Shown: positions 24,439 through 32,804 of the stretch, in pieces
Layout of the letters: each line of letters opens with the position of its first letter
Numbering within the stretch: position 1 is the first letter of the stretch
NCBI RefSeq assembly: GCF_040365005.1
Contig: NZ_BAABWV010000001.1
Coordinates: 1-64,000 of the forward strand
Origin: Antarcticimicrobium sp040365005
GTDB lineage: Bacteria; Pseudomonadota; Alphaproteobacteria; Rhodobacterales; Rhodobacteraceae
Direction of reading: 5' to 3'
DNA length: 64,000 bases
The notes under the pieces: generated by a model
Seen by the model: the letters and a program-made list of their open reading frames with translations, nothing else
Told to the model about the DNA's origin: nothing
The model's database searches: none
Translations under genes and position numbers: made by a program

Positions 24439-25683
24439 ATGCGGAAATCCATGAAGCTCGGCCTCGGTGCCGTGCTCGCACTTACTGTAAGCGCCGGCGC
24501 TGTCCTGGCCGAAAACGTCAAGATCGCCTTTATCGATCCGTTGTCGGGTCCCTTTGCCAGCACCGGGAGCAACGGGCTGAGCCAGTTCCAGTTCGCGGCG
24601 GAGCGCCTGGTCAACGAGGCTGGGGGCGTGCTTGACGGCCAGATGTTCGAGATCGTGCCCTTCGACAACAAGATTAGCCCCAAGGAGTCCCTGATCCAGC
24701 TTCAGGTCGCCATCGACCAGGGGATCCGCTATGTCGTTCAGGGCAATTCCTCCGGCGTGGGTCACGCGCTGACCGAGGCCATCGACAAGCACAACCGCCG
24801 CAACCCGGACAGCCGGGTGCTGTACCTGAACTATGCGGCGGTCGATCCGGCGCTGACCAACGATGACTGCAAGTTCTGGCACTTCCGCTTCGACGCCAAC
24901 TCGGACATGAAGATGGACGCGCTGACCGATGTGATCGCGCAGAAAGACAACATCAAGAAGGTCTACGTCATCGGGCAGGACTATGGCTTCGGCAAGGCCG
25001 TCGCTGCGGCGGCGTCCAGCATGCTGGGTGCCAAGCGTCCCGATATCGAGATCGTCGGAAACGAATTGCACCCGATCGGCAAGGTCAAGGACTTCACCCC
25101 CTACGCGCGCAAGATCGTGTCGAGCGGGGCGGATGCGGTGATCACCGGCAACTGGGGTGCCGACATGCTGAACCTTGGCAAGGCGGTGGTCGATAACGGG
25201 TTTGAGGGCCCGATCTACACCTACTACGCCGCCGGCAGCGGCATCACCGGGGCCATCGGTGAATCCGGCAAGGGGACCATCCGCCTGATCGCCCAGGGGG
25301 AGATCAACCCGCCCGCCTCGGATGCGGCGGCGGACTACTATCGCGCCTTCCTGGCCAAGTATCCTGATGGCAATATCGACCAGCCGCGGATCGCCAACAC
25401 GATCGGCATGCTGGCCCAGGCCATCGACAAGGCCGGCACGGCCACCGACGTGGTCGCCGTCGCCAATGCGCTTGAGGGGATGGAATACGAGGAACTCTGG
25501 GGCGGCAAGCTCTACATGCGGCCGCAGGACCACCAAGTGGTCCAGAACCTGCACGTTCACGTCCATACCGATGAGGGCCTGACCTTTGACTTTGACAATT
25601 CCGGCTACGGCATCGTGACCGAGGATTCCGTCGAGATGGCAGGCATGGACACCCCGACCACCTGCAAGATGAAGCGTCCGTAA
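24439..25683 (+). CDS. Liv-type ABC transporter substrate-binding protein
   Basis: Periplasmic binding protein of 414 residues. The signal peptide spans about residues 1-25 (MRKSMKLGLGAVLALTVSAG). The mature part begins NVKIAFIDPLSGPFAS, typical of the branched-chain amino-acid (type I) family, whose members also bind aromatic acids, amides and urea. The ATG at 24439 has GGGAGGAGA upstream. It is the first gene of a complete five-gene transporter (24439-29528) immediately after the acyl-CoA operon and its IclR regulator, so it probably imports that pathway's carboxylate substrate. Confidence 0.9.
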   Translation: MRKSMKLGLGAVLALTVSAGAVLAENVKIAFIDPLSGPFASTGSNGLSQFQFAAERLVNEAGGVLDGQMFEIVPFDNKISPKESLIQLQVAIDQGIRYVVQGNSSGVGHALTEAIDKHNRRNPDSRVLYLNYAAVDPALTNDDCKFWHFRFDANSDMKMDALTDVIAQKDNIKKVYVIGQDYGFGKAVAAAASSMLGAKRPDIEIVGNELHPIGKVKDFTPYARKIVSSGADAVITGNWGADMLNLGKAVVDNGFEGPIYTYYAAGSGITGAIGESGKGTIRLIAQGEINPPASDAAADYYRAFLAKYPDGNIDQPRIANTIGMLAQAIDKAGTATDVVAVANALEGMEYEELWGGKLYMRPQDHQVVQNLHVHVHTDEGLTFDFDNSGYGIVTEDSVEMAGMDTPTTCKMKRP

Positions 25684-25696
25684 GACGCATCGCATC

Positions 25697-25726
25697 GGCC
25701 CCCGCCTGCCAGGTCGGGTGGGGGCC
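25697..25726 (+). other. GC hairpin between the binding-protein gene and the permease genes
   Basis: GGCCCCC (25697-25703) pairs with GGGGGCC (25720-25726), with further pairing possible outside the loop. No T-run follows, so it is unlikely to be a full terminator. Such hairpins protect the mRNA of the abundant binding protein or reduce read-through. Confidence 0.5.
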
Positions 25727-25772
25727 AGGCAGGCAGATCACAACAAAATTTTCCAGCAAGGGGAGAGAGGGC

Positions 25773-26729
25773 ATGGACCTCATTCTCGTCAATCTGATCG
25801 ACGGGTTGGTGACCGGCTTACTATTGTTCATGTTGTCGGCGGGGCTGACCCTCATCTTTTCGATGATGGGCGTCCTGAACTTCGCACACGCCAGTTTCTA
25901 CATGCTCGGCGCCTATTTCGCCTATCAGGTCAGCCTCTACCTGGGGTTCTGGATGGGCCTTCTGATCGCGCCACCGGCGGTCGGACTGGTGGGCGCGATG
26001 ATCGAACGCTACGGGCTGCGGCGGGTCCACCAGTACGGCCATGTGCCCGAGCTGATCTTTACCTTCGGGCTGGCGCTGCTGATCGAAGAGGCGGTGCAGT
26101 TCATCTGGGGCAAGGACCAGATCCCCTATGCGATCCCCGAGGTGCTGCAATTCACCGCCTTCTCGATCGCGGGCAATTCGATCCCGGCCTACAAGGTGTT
26201 CATGATCTTCATCTCGGTCGCGATCTTCGTGTCGCTGCTCTACGTGCTGACCCGAACCCGGGTGGGCATGATCATCCAGGCCGCACTGAGCTATCCCCGC
26301 ACGGTCGAGGCGCTGGGGCATAACGTGCCGCTGATCTTCATGGGGGTGTTCGGCGTGGGCACCGCGCTGGCCGGAGTCGCCGGCGTGATCGCCGGGCCCG
26401 TGCTCTCGACCTTTCCGGGCATGGCCGTGGTGCTGGGCTCGATCGTCTTCGTGACCATCGTGATCGGCGGTCTCGGCTCGCTCTGGGGGGCGCTCGTGGC
26501 CTCCTTGCTGATCGGCTGGATCACCACCTTTGCCAAGTCCTACAACCTGCGGATGGAGGATCTGCTGACCAGCATCGGATTTTCCAAGCCCGAACCGGTC
26601 TGGGACAGCGCCTGGGCCGACCTCTGGACGCTGACATCGCCGCAGGTCGCTGACATCCTGCCGTATCTTCTGATGATCCTTGTCCTTGTCTTCCGGCCCT
26701 ATGGCCTGTTCGGAAAGCGTGACGCATGA
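25773..26729 (+). CDS. Liv-type ABC transporter permease (LivH-like)
   Basis: Inner-membrane permease of 318 residues with about eight hydrophobic helices. The start MDLILVNLIDGLVTGLLLFM and the signature VLNFAHASFYMLGAYFAY are typical of LivH. The stop overlaps the LivM start by four bases. It forms the transmembrane channel with the 26726 product. Confidence 0.92.
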   Translation: MDLILVNLIDGLVTGLLLFMLSAGLTLIFSMMGVLNFAHASFYMLGAYFAYQVSLYLGFWMGLLIAPPAVGLVGAMIERYGLRRVHQYGHVPELIFTFGLALLIEEAVQFIWGKDQIPYAIPEVLQFTAFSIAGNSIPAYKVFMIFISVAIFVSLLYVLTRTRVGMIIQAALSYPRTVEALGHNVPLIFMGVFGVGTALAGVAGVIAGPVLSTFPGMAVVLGSIVFVTIVIGGLGSLWGALVASLLIGWITTFAKSYNLRMEDLLTSIGFSKPEPVWDSAWADLWTLTSPQVADILPYLLMILVLVFRPYGLFGKRDA

Positions 26730-28051
26730 GCGGAATCGAACAAAAATACACCCCGACACAGCCGCGCCCGCCGCAGGAACGCACCGCAGTGCGCGCCCGA
26801 CCGGTGCCCCTCACGATGGCCAATGCGATGCCCTGGATCCTGGGCGGGCTGTTCCTGCTGGTGATGCCCTTCATCTTCCAGTCCAACAGCGCCATCACGA
26901 TCATGAACCAGATGGCCATCACCATCATCTTCGCGCTCAGCTACAACATGCTGCTGGGGCAGGGCGGAATGCTCAGCTTCGGCCATGCGGTCTACATGGG
27001 GGTCGGCGGGTTCTTCTGCGTGCATATCATGAACTGGGACGACGTCTTTGCCATGATGCCGCTGCCGGTGCTGCCGATCTTCGGCGGGCTGTTCGGCATG
27101 GGGCTGGCGTTGATCATCGGCAGTTTCTCGACCCGCCGGGCCGGCACGATCTTTGCCATGATCTCGCTCGGCGTGGGCGAGTTGATCGCCTCCTGCTCGG
27201 TCATCATCGTCGCCTTCTTCGGCGGTGAAGAGGGGGTCAGCGGCGACCGGACCTATGGCCTGCCGTTCTTCGGGGTCGAATTCCTGCACCAGATCGAGGT
27301 CTACTACCTCACCGCCGCCTGGCTGATGATTTCGGCGCTGTTGATGTACCTGTTTTCCCGAACCCCGGTCGGGCGGATGGCCAACGCGGTGCGCGATAAT
27401 CCCGAACGGGCCGAGTTCCTGGGCTATTCCGCGCGCTGGGTTCGGTTCTATTCCTTTGTCGCGGCGGGGTTCTTTGCCGGTATCGCCGGCGGGCTGTTTG
27501 CCATCAACTACGAGATCCTGACCGAAGAGAACCTGAACCTCGTCACCTCGGGGCAGATCCTTCTGGTCACCTTCCTGGGCGGTGTCGGCTTCTTCTTCGG
27601 GCCGATCCTGGGGGCGATCGTGTTCACGCTGCTGCAAACCGTGCTGAGCCTGCAGACCGAGATCTGGCAGCTTTACGTCGGCGTGCTCTTCGTGGCCACG
27701 GTGATGTATTTCCCCGGCGGCTTGGCGGGGGTGCTGATGATGCATGCGCTGCCGTTCCGACTGGGGCGGGCCGGGCTGCTGGTCGGGCCCTACATCAAGA
27801 CGCTGGTGCCTGCCGCGATCTGCGCGCTGGGGGCCGCATCGGTGATGGAGATCCTGTTTCACATGCGCCACGCCGCCCTGGGTGAAAGCGAGATGACCCT
27901 GTTCTGGGTGCAGTTCGACAGCCACTCGCCGCTGCCGCTGGCGATTGCCGTGATCGCGGCGGTCGGCGGATTCTGGTTGGCCCGCCGCAGCGCGCCGGCC
28001 ATGGCCGAGGCCTGGCACCATGCCAATACACCGCAGGGAGGTGCCTCATGA
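26726..28051 (+). CDS. Liv-type ABC transporter permease (LivM-like), with C-terminal extension
   Basis: Second permease, 441 residues, longer than the usual ~320-360. The core has the LivM signature LSYNMLLGQGGMLSFGHAVY and an internal GGVGFFFGPILGAIV segment. After about residue 345 there are two additional hydrophobic segments (ICALGAASVMEIL; PLPLAIAVIAAVGGFWLARR) not found in standard LivM. The start is coupled to LivH and the stop overlaps the LivG start, each by four bases. Confidence 0.92.
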   Translation: MSGIEQKYTPTQPRPPQERTAVRARPVPLTMANAMPWILGGLFLLVMPFIFQSNSAITIMNQMAITIIFALSYNMLLGQGGMLSFGHAVYMGVGGFFCVHIMNWDDVFAMMPLPVLPIFGGLFGMGLALIIGSFSTRRAGTIFAMISLGVGELIASCSVIIVAFFGGEEGVSGDRTYGLPFFGVEFLHQIEVYYLTAAWLMISALLMYLFSRTPVGRMANAVRDNPERAEFLGYSARWVRFYSFVAAGFFAGIAGGLFAINYEILTEENLNLVTSGQILLVTFLGGVGFFFGPILGAIVFTLLQTVLSLQTEIWQLYVGVLFVATVMYFPGGLAGVLMMHALPFRLGRAGLLVGPYIKTLVPAAICALGAASVMEILFHMRHAALGESEMTLFWVQFDSHSPLPLAIAVIAAVGGFWLARRSAPAMAEAWHHANTPQGGAS

Positions 28052-28824
28052 CCGGGCTTCACGCAACCCCACCCGCGCTCGAGATCGCCGGGCTGAAGAA
28101 AAGCTTCGGCAAGGCCGAGATCATTCGTGGCGTCGACCTGTCCATCGCCGCGGGCGAGCGGCACGCGGTGATCGGGCCCAACGGCGCCGGCAAGTCGACG
28201 CTGTTCAACCTGATCACCGGAAGGTTCCCGCCCAGCGCCGGCGCGATCCGCCTGCACGGCCATGACATCAGCGGCAAGGCGCCGTTCGAGATCAACCGGA
28301 TGGGGCTGTCGCGATCGTTCCAGATCACCAACATCTTTCCGCGCATGACGGTGTTCGAGAACGTCCGCTGTTCGCTGCTCTGGGCGCAGGGGTATCGCTA
28401 TTCGTTCTGGAACATGGTCAACCGGTCGCGCGACCTGACCGAGGGCGCCGAGGAGATCCTGGAACAGATCAACCTGACCGAGCGGCGTGATCTGCCCGCC
28501 GGGGTGCTCTCCTATGCCGAACAACGGGCGCTGGAGATCGGGATCACCATCGCCGGCGGCGCCGACGTGATCATGCTGGACGAACCCACCGCCGGCATGA
28601 GCCATTCGGAAACCGACTATATCGTCGACCTGATCGAAAAGGTGACCGTGAACAAGTCGCTGGTCATGGTCGAACATGACATGGGGGTGGTGTTCGGGCT
28701 GGCCGACCGGATCTCGGTACTGGTCTATGGCGAGATCATCGCCACCGGCCGCCCCGAAGAGGTGCGGTCCAACCCCAAGGTACAAGAGGCCTATCTGGGC
28801 GCGGCGCTGGAGGCGGAACATTGA
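28048..28824 (+). CDS. Liv-type ABC transporter ATPase (LivG-like)
   Basis: Cytoplasmic ATPase of 258 residues. Walker A GPNGAGKST, Q-loop region SRSFQITNIFP, a signature-type segment (LSYAEQRALEIG) in place of canonical LSGGQ, Walker B VIMLDEPTAGM, and switch His in MVEHDMG. The signature variant SYAEQ is common among LivG proteins. The four-base overlap with LivM shows coupled translation. Confidence 0.93.
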   Translation: MTGLHATPPALEIAGLKKSFGKAEIIRGVDLSIAAGERHAVIGPNGAGKSTLFNLITGRFPPSAGAIRLHGHDISGKAPFEINRMGLSRSFQITNIFPRMTVFENVRCSLLWAQGYRYSFWNMVNRSRDLTEGAEEILEQINLTERRDLPAGVLSYAEQRALEIGITIAGGADVIMLDEPTAGMSHSETDYIVDLIEKVTVNKSLVMVEHDMGVVFGLADRISVLVYGEIIATGRPEEVRSNPKVQEAYLGAALEAEH

Positions 28825-29528
28825 ATATGCTGGAAGTCACGGACATGCATGCCTTTTACGGCAAATCGCATATCCTTCAGGGCGTGAACCTGCAGATCGC
28901 CGAGGGCGAGATCGTCGCGCTGCTGGGCCGCAACGGCGTCGGACGCTCGACCACCTGCAAGGCGATCATGGGCGAGGTCGAACCGCAGGGCTCGGTCCGG
29001 TTCAAGGGACAGGAGATCGCCGGCAAGAAGGCCTATGAGATCGCCAAGCTGGGCGTCGGCTATGTGCCCGAGAACCGCGACATCTTCCAGGGGCTGACCA
29101 CGCGGCAGAACCTGGTCCTGGGGCTGAAGCCGGGACAGAAGGAGGGCGCCGGTCGCTGGAAGATGCAGGACATGTTCGACATGTTCGAAAACCTTGCCAA
29201 CCGCGCCGATGTCGAGGCGACGGTGATGTCGGGTGGCGAACAGCAGATGCTCACCATGTGCCGCACCCTGATGGGCGATCCCGACCTGGTAATGATCGAC
29301 GAGCCGACCGAGGGGCTGTCGCCGCAGATGGTGCAAAAGGTGGCCGGCCTGCTGGAGGAGATCGCCCGGCGTGGCATCGCCACCCTGCTGGTCGAGCAGA
29401 AACTCTCCATCGCCATGGACATCGCCCACCGGGTCTATGTGATGGGCCATGGCAAGGTGGTGTTCGAGGGCACGCCGGACGAGCTGCGCGCGCGCGAGGA
29501 TGTCCGCAAGGAGTGGCTGGAGGTCTGA
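28821..29528 (+). CDS. Liv-type ABC transporter ATPase (LivF-like) with Walker A Lys to Arg change
   Basis: Second ATPase, 235 residues. The TTG at 28821 overlapping the LivG stop is favoured because GGAGG lies seven bases before it; ATG 28827 is the alternative. Walker A reads GRNGVGRST: the invariant Lys is Arg (residue 42, codon CGC at 28944-28946). The other motifs look intact: MSGGEQQMLTMCRTLMG, LVMIDEPTEGLSP. Arg here normally impairs ATP hydrolysis, so the transporter may rely mainly on the LivG site, or this variant may be tolerated in the subfamily. It converges with the isomerase gene, six bases apart. Confidence 0.92.
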   Translation: MNMLEVTDMHAFYGKSHILQGVNLQIAEGEIVALLGRNGVGRSTTCKAIMGEVEPQGSVRFKGQEIAGKKAYEIAKLGVGYVPENRDIFQGLTTRQNLVLGLKPGQKEGAGRWKMQDMFDMFENLANRADVEATVMSGGEQQMLTMCRTLMGDPDLVMIDEPTEGLSPQMVQKVAGLLEEIARRGIATLLVEQKLSIAMDIAHRVYVMGHGKVVFEGTPDELRAREDVRKEWLEV

Positions 29529-29534
29529 ACGGCC

Positions 29535-30134
29535 TCAGCCGCGGCCCAGTTCGTAGGCCAGATCGGGCAGGCTGTCCTTGCCAAAGAACATCTCGCCCCG
29601 CGCGAACATGGTCGGCGCACCGAAGACGCCGCGCGCCACCGCCGCCTCGGTCTGCGCGGTGAGCGCCGACTTGACCTCCGGGTCGGCGACTGCGGCGAGG
29701 ATATCGCGTGCGGGCAGCCCGGCCTCGGCCAGCACATCGCCGATCACCTCTTCGTCGTCCATCTTCTGCCCGTGCACCCAGATCGCGTCGAACACCGCGT
29801 CGACAAAGGTGTCTTCCCAGTCCTTGCCGCTCGCATGGAGGGCGGCCCGCATGAGCGTCAGCGTCTTCACCGGGAAATGCGGGTTCATGTGGTACTTCAG
29901 CCCGTGGCGGGCGACAAAACGCTCGATCGCGCGCGCCTGATAGGCCAGCTTGCCGCGCACCTCGCGATAGGTAAAGATCGGCGGCTGGTTGCCGGTCGCC
30001 TTGAAGATGCCGCCCAGCAGCACCGGCACGTAACGTACCCTTGCCCCCGCCCGCGCGGCGAGGTCCGGCAGCACCTTGTGCACCAGATAGGCGTTGGGGC
30101 TGCCAAAATCGTAAAGGAATTCGATCTCTTGCAT
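29535..30134 (-). CDS. 2-hydroxychromene-2-carboxylate isomerase family (kappa-GST/DsbA fold)
   Basis: Thioredoxin-fold enzyme of 199 residues. The opening EIEFLYDFGSPNAYL contains the Ser used by NahD and kappa-class glutathione transferases for glutathione activation; the C-terminal GVFGAPTMFARGEMFFGKD is the cis-Pro loop and family signature. The reference reaction is glutathione-dependent isomerisation in naphthalene breakdown, but most genomic homologues have unknown substrates. The ATG at 30134 follows GGGAGA and overlaps the upstream SDR stop by one base. It is last in the operon GST - SDR - isomerase. Confidence 0.88.
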   Translation of the reverse strand: MQEIEFLYDFGSPNAYLVHKVLPDLAARAGARVRYVPVLLGGIFKATGNQPPIFTYREVRGKLAYQARAIERFVARHGLKYHMNPHFPVKTLTLMRAALHASGKDWEDTFVDAVFDAIWVHGQKMDDEEVIGDVLAEAGLPARDILAAVADPEVKSALTAQTEAAVARGVFGAPTMFARGEMFFGKDSLPDLAYELGRG

Positions 30135-30868
30135 CACCAGGTCTCCCGGAAGGGCCGCAGGTCAAGCTCGAAGGTCCATGCGTCACGGCCCTGATGATAC
30201 AGCATCCAATAGGCCTCGGCCACGGATTCCGGGCGCATCAGCGTATCGGGCGGCAAGGCGTGCGGATCGCCGCCGGCGGCGGTGATGCGGTCGCGGACAA
30301 AGGCGGTGTCGACACCGGCGTCGATCACCAGGTGCGCCACGTGGATGTTCCGTGGCCCCAGTTCCCGCGCCAGGCTTTGCGCCATGTTGCGCAGCCCCGC
30401 CTTGCCGGCGGCAAAGGCGGCATAGCCGTCGCCACCCCGAACCGAGGCCGTGGCCCCGGTGAAAAAGATCGCGCCGCGCCCGCGCGGCAGCATGTGGCGC
30501 GCCGCCTCGCGCCCGCACAGAAACCCCGCGAAACAGGCCATTTCCCAGACCTTTCGGAACACCCGCGACGTGGTCTCGAGGAGCGGGAAACGCACGTTGC
30601 CGCCGACATTGAAAATCACCAGGTCGATCGGGCCGACGGTCTCTTCGACGGTGCGAAAGGTCTGGGTGACGCTGTCTTCGTCCCGGGCATCCATCGCGAA
30701 GCCCCGCGCGCGGCCGCCGGCCGCCTCGATCTCGGCCACCAACGGGGACAGCTTGTCGCCGTTGCGCCGCCCAACGCAGACGGTAAAGCCGCCGGCGGCA
30801 AACCGCCGGGCAATGGCCGCGCCGATATGGTCGCCGGCCCCGACGATCAGCGCGACCGGCGCGCTCAC
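30134..30868 (-). CDS. Atypical SDR with catalytic Tyr replaced by Phe
   Basis: SDR-fold protein of 244 residues. The nucleotide motif is GAGDHIGAAIARRF, a variant of TGxxxGxG. The position of NNAG reads FNVGGN, and the catalytic YxxxK motif reads FAAGK (within GYAAFAAGKAGL), so the proton-donating Tyr is Phe. It is either a non-classical SDR or uses the Tyr three residues earlier. Its stop overlaps the isomerase start, and its start overlaps the GST stop by four bases, so all three are coupled. Confidence 0.85.
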   Translation of the reverse strand: MSAPVALIVGAGDHIGAAIARRFAAGGFTVCVGRRNGDKLSPLVAEIEAAGGRARGFAMDARDEDSVTQTFRTVEETVGPIDLVIFNVGGNVRFPLLETTSRVFRKVWEMACFAGFLCGREAARHMLPRGRGAIFFTGATASVRGGDGYAAFAAGKAGLRNMAQSLARELGPRNIHVAHLVIDAGVDTAFVRDRITAAGGDPHALPPDTLMRPESVAEAYWMLYHQGRDAWTFELDLRPFRETW

Positions 30869-31473
30869 AGGGTGCGCGCCTTTTGCAGCGCCGGCCGCTC
30901 CAGCAGCCGGTCGGCATAGGCCGCGAGGTTCGGCTTGTCCGAGAAATCCATCTTCAGCATGTCGCGGGAGACGGTGACGGAATGGCCGGTCATGATGTCT
31001 GCGGCCGAGAACTCACCGGCGAGAAAGGCGCGCCCCTCCATGTGGTGATCCACCGCCATCAGCATCTGGTTCAGCAGCTTGGTGGCGCGCTTGACGTTCA
31101 ACTCGGTGCGCCGCTCGGGCGGCAGCAGCACGGTCTCGACCACCAGCGTGTTGATCGGCGGCATGATCATGCCTTCGCAGTAATGGAACCACTGCAGGTA
31201 TTCTGCAAATTCCTGCGTTCCGACAGCGGGTTGCAGGCGTCCGTTACCGTAAAGGGCAAGGATGTACTGCACGATGGCGCCGGATTCGAAGATCCGGATA
31301 TCGCCATCCTCCAGCACCGGCACCCGGCCCAGCGGATGGATCTTGAGGTACTCCGGCGCGCGCATGTCGCGGCCGCCCAGTTCGAATTTCTCGATTTCGT
31401 AATCGAGGCCGAGTTCTTCCAGCAACCAGGCGACGCGGACAGCGCGGGTGTTCTGCGCGTAATAAAGTTTCAT
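30865..31473 (-). CDS. Glutathione S-transferase family protein
   Basis: Bacterial GST of 202 residues. The N-terminal thioredoxin-like domain starts MKLYYAQNTRAVRVAWLLEE, with LGRVPVLEDGDIRIFESGAI for glutathione gamma-glutamyl binding (Glu-Ser pair). The helical C-terminal domain contains FSAADIMTGHSV. It is first in the minus-strand operon with the SDR and isomerase, which suggests a glutathione-dependent pathway. It diverges from the HxlR regulator across 99 bases containing an inverted repeat, so HxlR control is likely. Confidence 0.9.
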   Translation of the reverse strand: MKLYYAQNTRAVRVAWLLEELGLDYEIEKFELGGRDMRAPEYLKIHPLGRVPVLEDGDIRIFESGAIVQYILALYGNGRLQPAVGTQEFAEYLQWFHYCEGMIMPPINTLVVETVLLPPERRTELNVKRATKLLNQMLMAVDHHMEGRAFLAGEFSAADIMTGHSVTVSRDMLKMDFSDKPNLAAYADRLLERPALQKARTL

Positions 31474-31522
31474 GAGGCTCCTCCGGGGAAATTGACATGC
31501 GGTGATGTTTGTGAAAACGCTA

Positions 31523-31539
31523 ACTTCAGAATTTGAAGT
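31523..31539. promoter_or_regulatory. Inverted repeat in the GST-hxlR divergent promoter, likely HxlR operator
   Basis: ACTTCA-GAATT-TGAAGT has perfect 6-base arms around five bases, midway between the divergent starts at 31473 and 31573. HxlR-type regulators commonly bind inverted repeats in such divergent promoters. Good candidate operator; the binding protein is inferred. Confidence 0.6.
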
Positions 31540-31572
31540 CTGTCAATGGCAACCAACCGCAGGGAGGGGGAA

Positions 31573-32049
31573 ATGGGTCGATCGGATCTGGCGAATTCGA
31601 GTTGCCCGGTCTCGCGCGCGATCGAGCGTGTCGGCGATCCCTGGGTGCTGATGATCCTGCGCGAGGCCTTCGTCGGCACACGTAGGTTCGATGATTTTCA
31701 GGCGCAAACAGGGGCTTCTCCGCATTTGCTGAGCCAGAGGCTCAAGCAGCTGTGTGACGACGGCATTTTGCGCCGCAGACGCTATTGCGATCACCCACCG
31801 CGGTTCGAATACCTGCTGACCGACAAGGGCCGGGGCCTCTGGCCAGTGATCATCACCCTGCGCAACTGGGGGCAGGAATGGCTGGGCGGCAGTTCGGTCC
31901 GGCTCACCCACAAGGGATGCGGCGCGGTGATCGACCCGGGGCTGACCTGCCCGGACTGCGGCGCGGAGCTGAGCGCGCGGGACGTGGTGGCCGAGATCAG
32001 CGAAGATTTTGAAAAGGAACGCAAGCACCGTAAGGGAGGCACGGAATGA
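31573..32049 (+). CDS. HxlR-family regulator with C-terminal zinc-ribbon-like tail
   Basis: Winged helix regulator of 158 residues from MGRSDL; GGAGG lies five bases before this ATG, while an ATG at 31546 would add nine residues. The HxlR domain contains CPVSRAIERVGDPWVLMILR and ASPHLLSQRLKQL. After about residue 110 there is HKGCGAVIDPGLTCPDCGAEL, a Cys/CxxC set resembling a zinc ribbon, seen in some HxlR proteins. The stop overlaps the crotonase start by four bases. HxlR proteins often sense reactive aldehydes, quinones or thiol stress; the GST and isomerase opposite fit. Confidence 0.88.
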   Translation: MGRSDLANSSCPVSRAIERVGDPWVLMILREAFVGTRRFDDFQAQTGASPHLLSQRLKQLCDDGILRRRRYCDHPPRFEYLLTDKGRGLWPVIITLRNWGQEWLGGSSVRLTHKGCGAVIDPGLTCPDCGAELSARDVVAEISEDFEKERKHRKGGTE

Positions 32050-32804
32050 CGGCATCGGAACATCTGGTTCGAAAGGATTACGGCGAGGGGATCATGGGGA
32101 TCGAGTTGAACCGGGGGCCGGTCAACGCTCTCAGCCCCGCCTTCCTGATGGGGATGGCGGACATGCTGGCCGGGATGGAGCAGGACGACAGCGTGCGCGC
32201 GGTAGTTCTTTCCAGCCCGTTCAAGGTGTTCTCGGCCGGTCTTGACCTGAAAGAGGCACAGGACTACGACCTTGCCCAGCAACATGCCATCGTCGAGGCG
32301 CTGAACGTCGCCTTCCTGGCGCTGTTCGCCTTTCCCAAACCCGTCGTGGCGGCGGTGGGCGGCGCAGCTCTTGCCGGCGGGCTGTTCTATGTTCTTGGCA
32401 GCGATGTACGCGTCGCCGGCCCCCGCGCCAGTTTCGGGTTGGCCGAGGTGCGGGTGGGCGTCGATTTCCCGGCTCCGACGATGGAAATCGCCCGCGCGAC
32501 CCTGGGGCCGAATACGCTGCGTCGGTTGATGCAGACCGGACAACCGATTGATGTGAAACAGGCCATGGCAGAAGGCATCGTCGATGTTCTTGAAGAAGAC
32601 AGCGGCATCGTGCTGGATCGCGCACTGGCCGAGGCGCGGGCGCTGGCCGATATCCCGTCGATCGCCTATGCCTCGGTCAAGCGGCAGGTCCGGCAACCGG
32701 CGATCACCGCCTGCGAAGCCGCCATCGCGCAGGGCGCCAACGCCCCGGAGGGGGGGTGGTTCAACGTCCAGACCCGCGATGCCATGCGCCGGATGATCGG
32801 CTGA
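32046..32804 (+). CDS. Enoyl-CoA hydratase/isomerase (crotonase) family protein, altered active site
   Basis: Crotonase-fold protein of 252 residues. First oxyanion segment: FSAGLDLKEA. The second segment, AALAGGLFYVLGSD, aligns with GYALGGGCELAMMCD of mitochondrial hydratase, so the first catalytic Glu (Glu144 in rat) is Phe, while the second is kept in FGLAEVRVG. A single Glu is the pattern of enoyl-CoA isomerases and other crotonases, so plain hydratase activity is unlikely. It is translationally coupled to hxlR. Confidence 0.86.
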   Translation: MTASEHLVRKDYGEGIMGIELNRGPVNALSPAFLMGMADMLAGMEQDDSVRAVVLSSPFKVFSAGLDLKEAQDYDLAQQHAIVEALNVAFLALFAFPKPVVAAVGGAALAGGLFYVLGSDVRVAGPRASFGLAEVRVGVDFPAPTMEIARATLGPNTLRRLMQTGQPIDVKQAMAEGIVDVLEEDSGIVLDRALAEARALADIPSIAYASVKRQVRQPAITACEAAIAQGANAPEGGWFNVQTRDAMRRMIG

